A stretch of DNA of 64,000 nucleotides from Monoplex corrugatus. Its lineage: Eukaryota > Mollusca > Gastropoda > Littorinimorpha > Ranellidae. The stretch lies in the NCBI GenBank assembly GCA_030674185.1, contig JAPXFY010000015.1, positions 22,659,986 through 22,723,985 of the forward strand, read 5' to 3'. The notes under the pieces were generated by a model. That model saw only the letters and a program-made list of their open reading frames with translations. It did not search any database and had not been told where the DNA came from. Positions 1-11,396 of this stretch are shown here, piece by piece (positions within the stretch are counted from its first letter, which is position 1; every line of letters starts with the position of its first letter). The position numbers and the translations under genes were made by a program.

Positions 1-1145
1 ATGCTTTTATCACAATGTACGGGTGATCGTGAAAATGTTGGTGATTTTATGACAATGTAGAGTGACCATGAAAAATGTTGGTGATTTTATGACGTGGTGG
101 ACGTGGACGTGAAGAATGTCGGTGATTTTATGTGCTGGAGATGGTCGTGAAAAGTGCTGGTGATTTTATGTGCTGGAGATGGTCGTGAAAAGTGCTGGTG
201 ATTTTATGTGCTGGAGATGGTCGTGAAAAGTGTTGGTGATTTTATGTGCTGGAGATGGTCGTGAAAAGTGTTGGTGATTTTATGTGCTGGAGATGGTCGT
301 GAAAAGTGCTGGTGATTTTATGTGCTGGAGATGGTCGTGAAAAGTGTTGGTGATTTTATGTGCTGGAGATGGTCGTGAAAAGTGTTGGTGATTTTATGAC
401 GTGGTGGAGGTGGTCGTAAAAAGTGTTGGTGATTTTATGACGTGGTGGAGGTGGTCGTAAAAAGTGTTGGTGATTTTATGACGTGGTGGACGTGGACGTG
501 AAGAATGTCGGTGATTTTATGTGCTGGAGATGGTCGTGAAAAATGTTGGTGATTTTATAACGTGGTAGAGGTGGTCGTGAAAAAGTGTTGGTGATTTTAT
601 GACGTGGTGGAGGTGGTCGTGAAAAAGTGTTGGTGATTTTATGACGTGGTGGAGATGGTCGTGAAAAAAAACGGTGGTGATTTTATGACGTAGTGGAAGT
701 GGTCATGAAGAATATTGGTGATTTTATGACATGGTGGAGGTGGTCATGAAAAAATGGTGGTTTATTTATGACATGGTGGAGATGGTCGTGAAAAAATGTG
801 GGTGATTTTATGACGTGGTGGAGATGGTCGTGAAAAAAAATGGTGGTGATTTTATGACGTGGTGGAAGTGGTCATGAAGAACATTGGTGATTTTATGACA
901 TGGTGAAGGTGGTCGTGAAAAAAATGGTGGTGATTTTATGACGTGGCGGGGGTTGTGAAAAATGTTGATGATTTTATGACGTGGTGGAGGTGGTCGTAAG
1001 GAACGTTGGTGATTTTAAGACGTGGTGGAAGTGGTCGCTAGAATGTTGGTGATTTTATGACGCGGCAGAGGTGGCCATGAAAAATGTTGGTGATTTTATG
1101 ACATGGTGGAGGCGGTCTTGAACAATGTCGATGATTTTATGACGC
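1..1145. repeat. Minisatellite, about 38-42 bp unit
   Basis: About 28 imperfect tandem copies of a G/T-rich unit that begins GTGATTTTATG. One subtype continues TGCTGGAGATGG and is 38 bp long; it dominates 120-400. The other continues ACGTGGTGGAGGTGG and is 41-42 bp long; it dominates 400-1140. The block lies downstream of mannanase exon 3 on that gene's strand, so it is probably in its third intron. No coding potential is apparent. Confidence 0.95.
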
Positions 1146-1147
1146 AG

Positions 1148-1224
1148 GAAGCTGTATAAGGTGAGGAAGCCAAAGGGTTACGTTTTTGCAGCTGGTGAAT
1201 AGGGTGCGGGGGTCAAAAGGCTTA
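1148..1224. mobile_element. Partial TTAA-type MITE (family B, right half)
   Basis: This segment matches the right half of the MITE family seen complete at 11051-11193 and 8536-8727. It carries the motif AGCTGGTGAATAGGGTGC followed by a GGGGTCAAAAGG-like end abutting TTAA. The left arm is missing or lost in the neighbouring minisatellite. Confidence 0.55.
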
Positions 1225-1384
1225 ATATCATCATTATCATCATCACTATCATCATCCTCATCATTATCATCAGTATTCTTTTCATTATCATCATTATTAC
1301 TGTCATCATCATCATCATCACTCTTCTTATCTCATCATCATCATCATCGTCAGTCTTCTTATCTCACGCTAAGCAAACACGTAC

Positions 1385-1565
1385 CTATGGTTTTGTTTCA
1401 GCGCGCCATTCCACAGAGTGGGGAAGATCAGGATGTTTCTGTGTTGGGCGTCGTCCAGATAGAGCCGGAAGTCGGAAATGAAGGTGTCGTCACGGTCAAG
1501 GCCGTCCACGTGACCACTGCTGTCAAAGTGAGGCGAGGTCACTCCTTCTACGTGAACCCAAGTTC
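1385..1565 (-). CDS. Mannanase exon 3
   Basis: The acceptor is GTACCAG and the donor is CATAG before GTACGT. It is 181 nt and open in the frame dictated by exon 2. It encodes WVHVEG, GLDRDD and the FPTLWNGALKQ strand typical of the family, and ends in phase 2. A (TG)n run (sense strand) lies about 60 nt upstream of the acceptor. Confidence 0.88.
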
Positions 1566-1668
1566 CTGGTACGATTACGGGTTGAGAGATAAAAACATAT
1601 TGTGCAAGTTCAGTATTATTAGTTTGTTTGTTTGCGTGCACACACACTCACACATGCGCACATACACA

Positions 1669-1723
<55 letters not shown>

Positions 1724-1992
1724 ATATATATATATATATATTAATATATATATAAATACATTAATATTATGTACATACATGCATACATACTTACGTACAT
1801 ACATATATGCATGCATACGTGCATATATACATATATACATACATACATACAATCATACATACATATATACATGCATACATACATACATATATGCATGCAT
1901 ACATACACACATAAAATACAAACATACATACATACATAGACAGACAGATAGGTAGGTAGGTAGTGGACAGACAGACAGACAGACAGACTGAC

Positions 1993-2058
<66 letters not shown>

Positions 2059-2276
2059 GATTGATTGATTGATTGACTGATTGATTGATTGATATTTCTT
2101 GGGATTTGGGGGGGGGGGGGTGTTTTGCTCTCTTTCCTTGTCTGTGTCCGCGTTTAATTCATAGCATTTCGTGGTTTTGCTGTGTCTAAATCAAGCATAT
2201 ATCTTTAAATGTCAACACAACTTATTAATCTGATAATAATGGTTTACAATGATCATCATGATGGTATGTGTGTGTG

Positions 2277-2325
<49 letters not shown>

Positions 2326-2333
2326 GTTGTGTG

Positions 2334-2374
<41 letters not shown>

Positions 2375-4743
2375 CGGTATGTCTGCGTACGAGAATGTCA
2401 ATTGTCGTACAAAGGTCCAACAGCTCTACGAAGGAGATTAACTGTTTGTTTCACAAAAGACGACCAAAAAATGGAGATGGATTGGGCACATCATCCGAAG
2501 AGACCAGGGTAATATCACCTGGAATACCCTCCGGTGGACGCCACCAGAAGGAAGACCTAAAAGGAGAAGACCTTTAAAAAAAACCTGGCGACAAACAGTT
2601 CAAGAAGAACTCTAGCCCTGAAAATAAGTGAGGTACCATACAGAGACTGGTCCAGAACAGAACGGAGTGAAGGATCTTTGTTGCTGCCCTACATCTTTAG
2701 CAGTACATGCCAGAGGCATAATGGGCAGTAACTTGTCTCAAAAATCACATAGCTGGGGACACTCAGAATGCAGACTCACGCTGTGTGTGATTTCTGATGA
2801 ATTATCCAATGAATGAAATATTTTTAGGAGACATTGTTTACAGGGAGATTGGACTGAATTTTGTCTAAAATCACACCCCACCCAGCCCTATATTCTTTTA
2901 ACTAATTGACATGTTGGACGCAACAGATACCTTTTTTTCTAAATGAATTCCAATCTAATCATTTGAGACAATTTCATGCTTTTACAACAGTAATAACAAC
3001 TTGCTAAACTGCTGTGGAATTGCAGAGAACATATCTATGGATAAAATCATGTTCACAATAGCAGTGATGATTGTACATGTAACAATGTACCGCTATGGTC
3101 AGCATGTTGACATTGTTCAAGTTGTTGTTGCTTCCCCCATCCCCACATCTACTGTGGTGATGGTGATAATGATGGTGATAATGATGGCAACGTTGACGAT
3201 AGCGATCAACCAAAAACCAAACTCAAAAACGACTTACTCATGGAGTTCCCTCCAGCATTCTTCACTTTATCCATCAGATACAGGTACCGGTCACGTCTGT
3301 ACTGATACTGGTTGTTGCCAAAGTCATAGCCATAGGACACCCAGGCTGTATTAGCCCCGGACAGGAAGATTTTGTGCCCATTATGGACCAGGTTCTTTCC
3401 TTGTACTCTTACATACCCACCTGAAAGATTTGAAAAGAAAGAACACAGTCACTGTGGTTTTCGTATTTGGCTATTGGAAAAACATATTATGGTGTAAAGG
3501 TCATATATGGGTTAGTTTGAACCAGAAAAAAACATAACAGCATATAACCGCAGCGAGATACGTGAAAACCAGTGCACATAGAAAATACTTGTAACGCCTG
3601 ACTTTGTTGAAACATTTATGTACAGGATATTAGACATGAAAATCAAACATCAAAATACGTCTTGAGGAAGGGAAGGGAAATTACACTCTTTGGCCCGGGG
3701 GTCTGTTCCGTTCACTTCATGTTGCTTTTAGCCCAGCCGACCACTACGGCTATATCAAGGCTAACACCACATTAAAACAACTCCAATTTAAAAGCTAACA
3801 GGTAAAAACCAAGAAAATACGAACCAAAAAAAAAAAAATAGAAGAAAAACGTGTATTTTATATAACTAAAGAACACAGGCGCAAATTTTCTGCTGACGTG
3901 CCTTTGTAAAGCATATAAAAAATTCTCAACACTTGAGGAAAAAAAAAACAATGTACAACTTCCGAATTGTAACGTCCTGGTAGGAGAAAACGGCAGAGCG
4001 CTACATTTGGGAAATTGTGTATTATTTTTGTACTTTTCTGGTTCGTATTGCTTGAACGCTGGCAGTCAGTTAGATTCACATTTCAGTTAAAAACCAGGCA
4101 CATGATTAGCCTTTCAAGTCTTCGATGCATTCAGAACACTTCCCCGTATGTACAGCCATGTCACAAAAAGCTATTGTCTCAAACTTGAACACTGCACTGC
4201 GTGTGGAGGAACAACTCTGAAGAGATTCTTCACAACAGTATGCTTTTTACCATTACCAGAAATGTACGTAAGGGAGGGAAGGCCTAAAATATCTAAAACT
4301 ACTTCTGTATATCAGATTTCCTTAGAGCCAAAAATGCATGACACAATCATTAGTCCTAAGAAAAAGTATGTGAGGCTTTATGGAACACGTACAGATGAAT
4401 GGACCAGCAGGGCCAGATAATAATAAGGAGAGACGACAGAAAGCAAAGGAGCAAGATAGAGACAAAGAGAGGGGCAGAACAGAGGAAATTTCTAACACAG
4501 AATTTCCAGAAGGCGGGCATACTATTAACATTGAAAAATCCCCCGGAATCTCAACAGGGGAAACTTCGAGCAGACATTTGTTGAGGATAGTACATGTTTT
4601 ACATGATACAATGTCATGGAATATCTAAACACACTAAGAACATGACAGAAAGCTGTACAAAGAACACAAGTCCTGTTGCACACTTTACCTGTGGCTACGC
4701 TGACCAAGCCCAAAAAGACCGCCAGGCAAAACATCTGAAACAT
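1385..4743 (-). CDS. Secreted endo-beta-1,4-mannanase (GH5), 5' three exons, gene runs off the left edge
   Basis: Predicted secreted enzyme that cleaves beta-1,4-mannan; molluscan relatives act in the gut lumen. Three exons join with matching phases: 4743-4689 (phase 1 end), 3420-3238 (phase 1), 1565-1385 (phase 2). All have AG/GT borders. The 139 visible residues begin with a hydrophobic signal peptide (MFQMFCLAVFLGLVSVATG). Then come VRVQGKNLVHNGHKIFLSG, AWVSYGYDFGNNQY and NILIFPTLWNG, which I recognise as the N-terminal barrel strands of molluscan GH5 mannanases (abalone, Aplysia and other snails). The family is usually about 370-390 residues, so about two thirds is missing, including the catalytic Glu pair. 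The start is the first ATG of the signal exon. Intron 1 holds fragments of repeat family A. Family assignment is by recall of the motifs. Confidence 0.85.
1627..2096. repeat. Compound microsatellite block
   Basis: Successive simple repeats: (CA)n, (TA)n, (CATA)n, (GACA)n and a (GATT)n tract of about 100 bp at 1995-2096. The open frames through it are repeat artefacts such as His-Thr runs and Tyr-Met-Cys-Val runs. Confidence 0.95.
2264..2374. repeat. (TG)n followed by (TGTC)n
   Basis: A TG run of about 30 dinucleotides passes into about ten TGTC tetramers. A LINE 3' relic starts within about 20-60 bp of its end. Confidence 0.95.
2395..2735 (+). pseudogene. 3' end of a LINE reverse transcriptase (RTE-like relic)
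   Basis: After frame changes the plus strand reads WIGHIIRRDQGNITWNTLRW, then GRPKRRRPLKKTWRQTVQEE, and further on SEGSLLLPYIFSSTC. This order (R..WIGH.LR, GRPK..WR) is the usual C-terminal tail of molluscan endonuclease-reverse transcriptases. Only the last 80-100 residues remain, with stops and shifts. It is 5'-truncated next to a (TG)n(TGTC)n array. Confidence 0.65.
3238..3420 (-). CDS. Mannanase exon 2
   Basis: The acceptor is TTTCAG and the donor is ATGA before GTAAGT. It is 183 nt, 2 + 60 codons + 1, fully open. It carries the conserved GYDFGN segment and an Arg/Tyr-rich helix ending NAGGNSM. The phase matches both neighbours. Confidence 0.88.
3716..3790 (+). repeat. Repeat family A, 5' fragment
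   Basis: It carries the family head (GCCCAGCCGAC...GGCTATATCAAGGCTA) of the roughly 540-bp dispersed repeat described at 11397. It lies in mannanase intron 1. Confidence 0.6.
4245..4562 (+). repeat. Repeat family A, 3' part
   Basis: It matches the second half of family A: AGAGCCAAAAATGCA, AATGGACCAGCA, AGAAAGCAAAGGA, GAAATTTCTAACACAG, TTTCCAGAAGG and an ending near CAACAGGGG. Together with 3716-3790 it is probably one interrupted copy in mannanase intron 1. Confidence 0.75.
4689..4743 (-). CDS. Mannanase exon 1 (signal peptide)
   Basis: The ATG is at 4743-4741. It encodes 18 residues of a hydrophobic leader and ends ACAG before GTAAAG, leaving phase 1. This splits a Gly codon with exon 2 and puts the likely signal-peptidase site right at the exon junction (VAT-G). 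Confidence 0.8.
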
Positions 4744-5050
4744 GATTGTTTAAACCTTTAAGTAAGTGAATCACGTAGGAATAAAATAACTTTTCATAGG
4801 TGGAGCCACATATTTACAAGTTTCTATTAATAAGTATGCGGACATTGTCTATTAGTAAGTGTGCCGTTTTCTCCTTTAATTTCCCTTTAAAAGTACTATA
4901 TTCTTTTAGAATATCCTTGTAACCAACAAAGTATATATTCGATTAAGTATTGAGTAAATCTATAAAGTATTACCAATAAATATTATTTCATTTGAAATCA
5001 AGATTGGTTACGATTGCTTTGCTGAGTGACGCTTCTGAATATAAATGTAA
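4744..5050. other. Immediate upstream region of the mannanase gene
   Basis: AT-rich sequence between the mannanase start codon and a large CA array. A promoter is expected here for the minus-strand gene, but I see no convincing TATA box or initiator and assign none. Confidence 0.4.
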
Positions 5051-5059
5051 CACACACAC

Positions 5060-5116
<57 letters not shown>

Positions 5117-5200
5117 CACACACCACACACACCACACACACACACCGAGCACCTATAGTCTTGCTTTTTTTTTTTTTGTCTTGTTGACTGCGGACGTGTG

Positions 5201-5296
<96 letters not shown>

Positions 5297-5342
5297 TGTG
5301 GTGTGTGTGTGTGTGTGTGTGTGCGTGTGTGTGTGCGCGCGC
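5051..5342. repeat. (CA)n array facing a (TG)n array
   Basis: About 95 bp of CA (with CACAC-CCA interruptions) is followed, after a T-rich spacer of about 50 bp, by about 140 bp of TG ending in GCGCGCGCG. The two arrays are reverse complements of each other and could pair. Confidence 0.95.
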
Positions 5343-5527
5343 GCGTACTCACGCACACTTGTTGATTTTTTTTTGATTTTTTGAAAAGAGAAACGGCTAA
5401 GTTTTGCGTCCATATATATACAACGTGGGTTCAGGCAGCAGTAAGTTCGCACAGATGTTGACCGCGGATATCGGAGAAAATCCCCATCCTTTACCTACCA
5501 TTGTTAATGTTATTGTTATGTTTGTTT

Positions 5528-6000
5528 AAAACCCAACCGACTACGTAGAGCCATATCAGGGCTATAACCTGTTCCAAAACATACAGTTCTTCAACATGAA
5601 AAAAAAAAAATCAAGTACGCCTATCAATGCATTCGTGCACATAATCTAAAGAGATGCTCCTGGCGTTGACCACTCCGTCCAATTTATCACACATGGGATA
5701 GGAAAAAAAAACATCTGAGTACAAATTTAAGCATAACTAAGGATAGCAAAAACGTAGAGCCAAAAATGCACTTAATACATGTAGCCAATTATCAATCCTT
5801 AGAGAAAGTACGTAAGACTTTATCGAACATATACAGGTGAATGGACCAGCACGGCAGAAATTGATAGGAAGAAATGACAGAAAGCAAAGGAGGAAGAAAC
5901 ACAGAGTGACAGAAAAGAGGAAATTTCTAGCACAGAATTTCCAGAAGGTGGGGATACTATTCATACTGAAAGGGCCCCGCTATCCCTATGGGGGAGCCTT
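5528..6000 (+). repeat. Repeat family A copy
   Basis: Nearly full copy, with a head at AAACCCAACCGACTACG and a 3' end near CCCCGCTATCCC. A short internal part is missing relative to 11397-11935. Any reading frame inside is a by-product of the repeat. Confidence 0.85.
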
Positions 6001-6997
6001 TACCTACCAGGCGGTCAGGTTCAAACCCAGAGCTTCCAATAGAAAGTCCAGTAGCCCAACCACTGGACCACTGCGTCTGTCTCTGAATATAATTTTACAC
6101 AAATCAAACACGTGAATCCGTAATATAATGAGTAAACTGTTTTCCATCATGAATATGCCAGACATGCATCAGTAAAATAACAGAGAAACTTTAAAATTTT
6201 CTGGAACCAGGAAAAAAAACACGAAAAAAGAATCAGAACACGTATTTGTCTGGTTGTATTAAAGACGCGCTCTGAATCTTTTTTCGTGGTTTTTCTTTTT
6301 TTTTTTTTTTTTCCCTGGTTCCTGTTTGCTTAAACGCGGGTAGTCACACTAGTCATTATTACTTTATACCACCTACACTTATGTATGCACCACTAATGGA
6401 TTTAGTAAAACCTACGTGGCGGACTGCTATAATTTGTCAAAAAGGGTAGTCACACTTGTTTGGGATTTAAAGTTTTCTGCATCATGAATGTACATTTTCA
6501 CAAAGAAAAAAATATACATTACCATGTAAAGTGGTCTGTGCTTATTGCAAAACACGCACACGCATACAGATACAACTCTGGTTCTTTCTTCTTATCTGTC
6601 TAGTCTTATACAATGGTCAGTTTCAGTTTCTGATGACCTTCAACTTTGTCAAGGCTACAACTGGAAACGCCCAGTGTTACGTGACTTTTCTGGCCTAAAA
6701 GCCGTGTTACGGTTTCCAGAGAATGATAATGAAAATGACAATGGTAGTAATAATGACCAACAGGGGATAACAGTTTTGAAATGCCTTGTCAAGGACAAAC
6801 TCCTTTATTTTTTATTATAAGCTGACCCAGCTGGACCCCTTAGCTAAAACAATACGCTGTCAGTCTCACATCATATACTGCATGTATAATTATATATCTA
6901 GTTGTTATTGGCAGACTAAACTTAAATGAACACGCACACCTTGCATTTCTAGATGCAGTTCCACAGATCAGAAATTGGTTCCCAAACAGTCTTCCTG

Positions 6998-7108
6998 CAG
7001 GAAGCTGGTGGATAGGGTGAGGGAATCAAAGGGTTAAGTTTTTGCTTCGCTAACATGGTTGACAATGCAGGATGCTGATGAACAGGGTGCAGGAGCCAAA
7101 GGATCAAA
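6998..7108. mobile_element. Partial TTAA-type MITE (family B)
   Basis: It contains the GAAGCTGGTGGATAGGGTG arm, ATCAAAGGGTTAA, and a second arm GAACAGGGTGCAGGAGC-CAAAGG. It is a right-half copy of family B. Confidence 0.6.
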
Positions 7109-7184
7109 GCACTTTGCTGCCAGTCTAATGACCATGTATTTCATGAGAAAAGGCTTGTCTCCAACTTCTTAAATGGTTATTGTT

Positions 7185-7265
7185 GTTTAAAGCCCAGCCG
7201 ACTGCGTAAAGCCATATTATGGCTAACACATACAGTTACTGTGGAAAAAGAATAACGTATTTGTA
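7185..7265 (+). repeat. Repeat family A, 5' fragment
   Basis: It carries only the head, TTTAAAGCCCAGCCGACTGC...AGCCATATTATGGCTAAC. Confidence 0.7.
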
Positions 7266-7846
7266 TAAGGACGCATGATCTCAAAGAGATAAGTAAAGAG
7301 ATAAACCACAGGTCATGTCCTCAAGACCTTCAAGGTTCTGCTTAATCTGAATTAGTTTGAAGTTTTAGATTCTTCACTTTCAGGTTGTTGTTTTTTCGTC
7401 AAGGCTAGGAAAATACTATACATGTGCTATCAATTATTCCAAATGCTATAGAAAATATTCCAAAATCAATATGAACATAACATATTACTGACTTGCCACT
7501 GATTGTCGTAAACCATTTGACTTGACTACCAAAACAGTTTATCAAACGTTTATAGGGTATTTGGTTTCGGTCAGGATAAGTGCTTGATAAAAAATCTGGA
7601 TGTAACACATGGAATCGCAATTCTGTCAAACATTTTCAAGCACCCAAAGTGGTTCCAAGGATCGTTTATATTCATTTAAACTTATGGGTTCAGGACATCT
7701 CTTTGCAAAAAAACGTATCCAACATAAATTTGGTGAAGATACATCAACAAACGATTGATAAGGACACAATCCATATGCATGTGTATGCGACACACACACA
7801 CACAGACTACCCCGGTATTGTACTTTCTGTTATGTGTGCCCATCAT

Positions 7847-8441
7847 TTTTGCCTTACCGTTAGCTAACTCTACGTGCCCATCATTTTTGCCTTACCGTTA
7901 GCTAACTCTACGTGCCCATAATTTTTACCTTACCGTTAGCTAACTCCACGTGCCCATCATTTTTGCCTTACCGTTAGCTAACTCTACGTGCCCATCATTT
8001 TTACCTTACCGTTAGCTAACTCTACGTGCCCATCATTTTTGCCTTACCGTTAGCTAACTCTACGTGCCATCATTTTTGCCTTACCGTTAGCTAACTCTAC
8101 GTGCCCATCATTTTTACCTTACCGTTAGCTAACTCTACGTGCCCATCATTTTTGCCTTACCGTTAGCTAACTCTACGTGCCCATCATTTTTGCTTTACCG
8201 TTAGCTAACTCTACGTGCCATCATTTTTACCTTACCGTTAGCTAACTCTACGTGCCCATCATTTTTGCCTTACCGTTAGCTAACTCTACGTGCCCATCAT
8301 TTTTGCTTTACCGTTAGCTAACTCTACGTGCCCATCATTTTTGCTTACCGTTAGCTAACTCTACGTGCCCATCATTTTTGCCTTACCGTTAGCTAACTCT
8401 ACGTGCCCATCATTTTTGCCTTACCGTTAGCTAACTCTACG
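7847..8441. repeat. 38-bp tandem array with a palindrome in every unit
   Basis: About 15.5 near-identical copies of a 38-bp unit that reads CGTGCCCATCATTTTTGCC then TTACCGTTAGCTAACTCTA. Variation is limited to Gcc/Acc/Gct changes and single C losses. Each unit contains the perfect 10-bp palindrome GTTAGCTAAC. There are no unique spacers, so it is not CRISPR-like. Confidence 0.97.
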
Positions 8442-8535
8442 CTTCTTGTTATACCAAATGACAGAAACTGTTTCTGGAACGCAGACCTAACTGGGATGTG
8501 AGTCTCAGAATTTTTTACATACTGTGCGTAATTAA

Positions 8536-8727
8536 CCCTTTTGACTCCCGCACCATGTCCATCAGCATCTTGCATTGCTAACCATGCCAGCAAAGCAAAA
8601 ACTTAACCCTTTGACTCCCTCACCCTATCCACCAGCTTTCTGCAGAAAACTAGTATGTAGGGTGAAGGAGTCAAAGGGTAAAGTTTTTTTCAGAGAAGCT
8701 GGTGGATAGGGTACGGGGGTCAAGGGG
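8536..8727. mobile_element. TTAA-flanked MITE (family B), nested arms
   Basis: The 192-bp body lies between TTAA at 8532 and TTAA at 8728. It starts CCCTTTTGACTCCCGCACC and ends GTACGGGGGTCAAGGGG. Inside, a second arm pair repeats the same motif (CCCTTTGACTCCCTCACC and GGAGTCAAAGGG). TTAA target duplication with CCCTTTGA ends is typical of piggyBac-type MITEs. There is no coding capacity. Confidence 0.75.
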
Positions 8728-9227
8728 TTAATTTTGTCTTCATAGTCATCACTACGATCAAGTCAATTCCGACACGTGACAGAGCCAGCGACTCACTTTT
8801 CCTGCCTACATATTTACCTGCCTTCACATTGACTGTGCCTGCAACATGCATAATTCACACAGCAGAGAACTGACCTTTTCATTCTCAGGAACACATCAAA
8901 TACAAAAGTGACTACTGCATAAAACAGATGGACACAAAAAGGGGTTTGATTTCTAGGTGAAAAGGAGGCAAAAGAGATTCCCTGTACATCCTAATCTCAC
9001 ACATTCCCTCCAGATCTGATGTACAACAGGTTCAAAGGACTTGTGTTTATCCTTGATGAAGCAGAGGCTGGGAATGTGTGATAATTTCACTTTTATAATT
9101 TTTTTTTTTTTTTAGCTAAGTTTGTCTCAGAAAATGCATTTGATATGGCGTATGCCTGTGGACCAAGAGGTCAGTCGACAACAGTGCAAAGAGTGCATGC
9201 TGCATGCACTGACAAGGCAACAGATAG

Positions 9228-9287
<60 letters not shown>

Positions 9288-9480
9288 TACATAAACACAC
9301 ACACACACACGTGCGCATATATCTCTGTGTGTGTGCGTATACACATAATATAAATATGTAGATAGACAGACAAACAGACAGACACAGACAGACAGACAGA
9401 CAGATAGATAGATAGATAGATAGATAGACAGACAGAAAGACAGATATATACATACATAGGTACATACATAGATATACAGA
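9228..9480. repeat. (CA)n plus (GACA/GATA)n block
   Basis: CA runs at 9230-9310 are followed by GACA, GATA and CATA tetramers to about 9480. Confidence 0.93.
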
Positions 9481-9894
9481 AAAATAGAGTGATATATGTG
9501 AGCGTGTGTTTGTGTTAGTGTGTCTTTGTATGTGTATGTAATGACAGGATGCATGACAGATGTAAAAAAGTGAGCGTTTTTAGTCATAATTATGAAGACA
9601 AAATTATATACATACCAACAATTCTGAGATTCTTAATTCCAGGACAGTGTCACACATATTTTTCTCTTTTACATGTACAGCAAAAACTGTATGGCTAGCT
9701 AAAGAAACCATGACGGGCACACACGAAAACACCACACAGTGCCTGATCTTGTCTGTTCTCATCCCACTCTGAATCCATACATTTTCAGACAAAGAACATG
9801 AACAAACACTTTCCAAACGACTTTGTTTTGTAATACAGTATTTATTCTGCCCATTCTTTGAAATGTAGTGTTTTTTACACAAAGAAGTCAACAT

Positions 9895-9996
9895 TCCCCC
9901 CCCCCCCCCCCCCTCTCTCTCTCTCGCACACACGCGCGCACCGAGCGTGCGCTCTCCCATACACATGCGCGAGAATCCTTTAGAATGTCTTTTGAG

Positions 9997-10065
<69 letters not shown>

Positions 10066-10115
10066 ACACACACACAGTAGAGAATCCTTTAAAATATTTG
10101 TTGAGCTCACACACA

Positions 10116-10158
<43 letters not shown>

Positions 10159-10215
10159 ACACACACACACACACACAGTGAACGACCTTTAAAATGCCCG
10201 TTGAGCTTGTACATT
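9895..10215. repeat. Poly-C/(CT)n and three tandem flank+(CA)n modules
   Basis: A C run and (CT)n run at 9895-9925 are followed by three copies of a short unique segment (about GAATCCTTTAAAATRTYTKTTGAGCTC) starting near 9970, 10080 and 10182. The first two are each followed by a (CA)n array. The period is about 100-110 bp. Confidence 0.85.
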
Positions 10216-10854
10216 CTCGATTCTTACATAAATTACATGTCTTCATTCAACTGATGACAGATCATTAAAAACTACTCTAACCAGGTGTCTCCCCTTCTCT
10301 TCAAAGAACAATAGCTACCAAACAAAAAACGCAGACTTTATTGTTTAACATATCATGCCTCATGCCTCAAGGTAAGATTAAGAACTTGATCAATGAAACA
10401 TCTGATTTTTTGTTTTCTTTTTTGCATTAAGTAAAATATCCGTACTGTGAGACTGGTACCAGAAGAAAAAAACATGCAAAAAGAATCAGAACGCGTATTT
10501 AATACAATTAAACAAGCCAGGTGCAAATTTTTAGCCAACTGGCCTTTGTCAAACGTAAGATCACAACAACAAAAACAAACACCGAATACAAAAATTAGGA
10601 GAAAAAGACTGAAACTTCCCTGTTGCTTCGTCCAGTGCTGAAATTTAATTAACATGTCGTTTGTAACACCAATCTCATCAATATATATTTTTAGTTATAT
10701 CTGTTGAAAAGCATGAGAAAGAAATTAACATGAAAAAGATGTACTAGTCTCACAACGTCCAAAACAAGTTTGACAGCCCGCGTTCAAGCAAACAGGAACC
10801 AGCCTGTCTTGTCTGATTGTATTGAATATGCGTTCTGATTCTTTTTTCGTGTTT

Positions 10855-10861
10855 TCTCTTT

Positions 10862-10900
<39 letters not shown>

Positions 10901-10902
10901 GG
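10855..10902. repeat. (CT)n microsatellite
   Basis: CT dinucleotide run with one CC interruption. Confidence 0.9.
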
Positions 10903-11050
10903 TTCCTGTTTGCTTGAACGCCGGTAGTCACGCTTGTTTTGGATATTGTGAGAGTGATACATCTTTTTAATGTTAATTCATTTCTCGTGCTTTTCAACAG
11001 ATAAAAGTAACAATATCAATATGAGCTAGATGTTACAAATGACATGTTAA

Positions 11051-11193
11051 CCCTTTGACTCCCGCACCCTATCCACCAGCTGCAAAAATTGACTCTTTGA
11101 CTCCCTCACCCTATCCACCAGCTTCTATATCTTGCTTTGCTAACATGGTTAACAATGCAGGTCGCAGGTGGGCAGGGTGCAGGGGTCAAAGGG
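11051..11193. mobile_element. TTAA-flanked MITE (family B), complete reference copy
   Basis: The 143-bp body lies between TTAA at 11047 and TTAA at 11194. Terminal inverted repeats are CCCTTTGACTCCCGCACCCT and AGGGTGCAGGGGTCAAAGGG. An internal direct copy of the left arm (CTTTGACTCCCTCACCC) follows. It is a piggyBac-type non-autonomous element by its TTAA target and ends. Confidence 0.8.
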
Positions 11194-11396
11194 TTAATTA
11201 AGTTTCAACAAAATGTGTGTACATTATGAGTATAGATTTTTTTCTATTTCTAGCAGTGTGTTAAGCAGCATAAATACAAACATAATTTCTTAATAGTCTT
11301 AAAATGTTGAAAGGTTTAAAAAAATATCATGTAAAACACAAACACATAGTTAAGATTATATTGAAACCCTTGAGCTTTTCGTTATTTTGTTATTTT

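Noticed and set aside
5737..5964. Recurring minus-strand frame reading FWKFCARN in several places
   Set aside because: It appears only inside copies of repeat family A and is broken differently in each, so it is a shadow of the repeat and not a protein family.
7847..8441. CRISPR-like regular array
   Set aside because: Units abut directly with no unique spacers, and the window is eukaryotic; it is a minisatellite.
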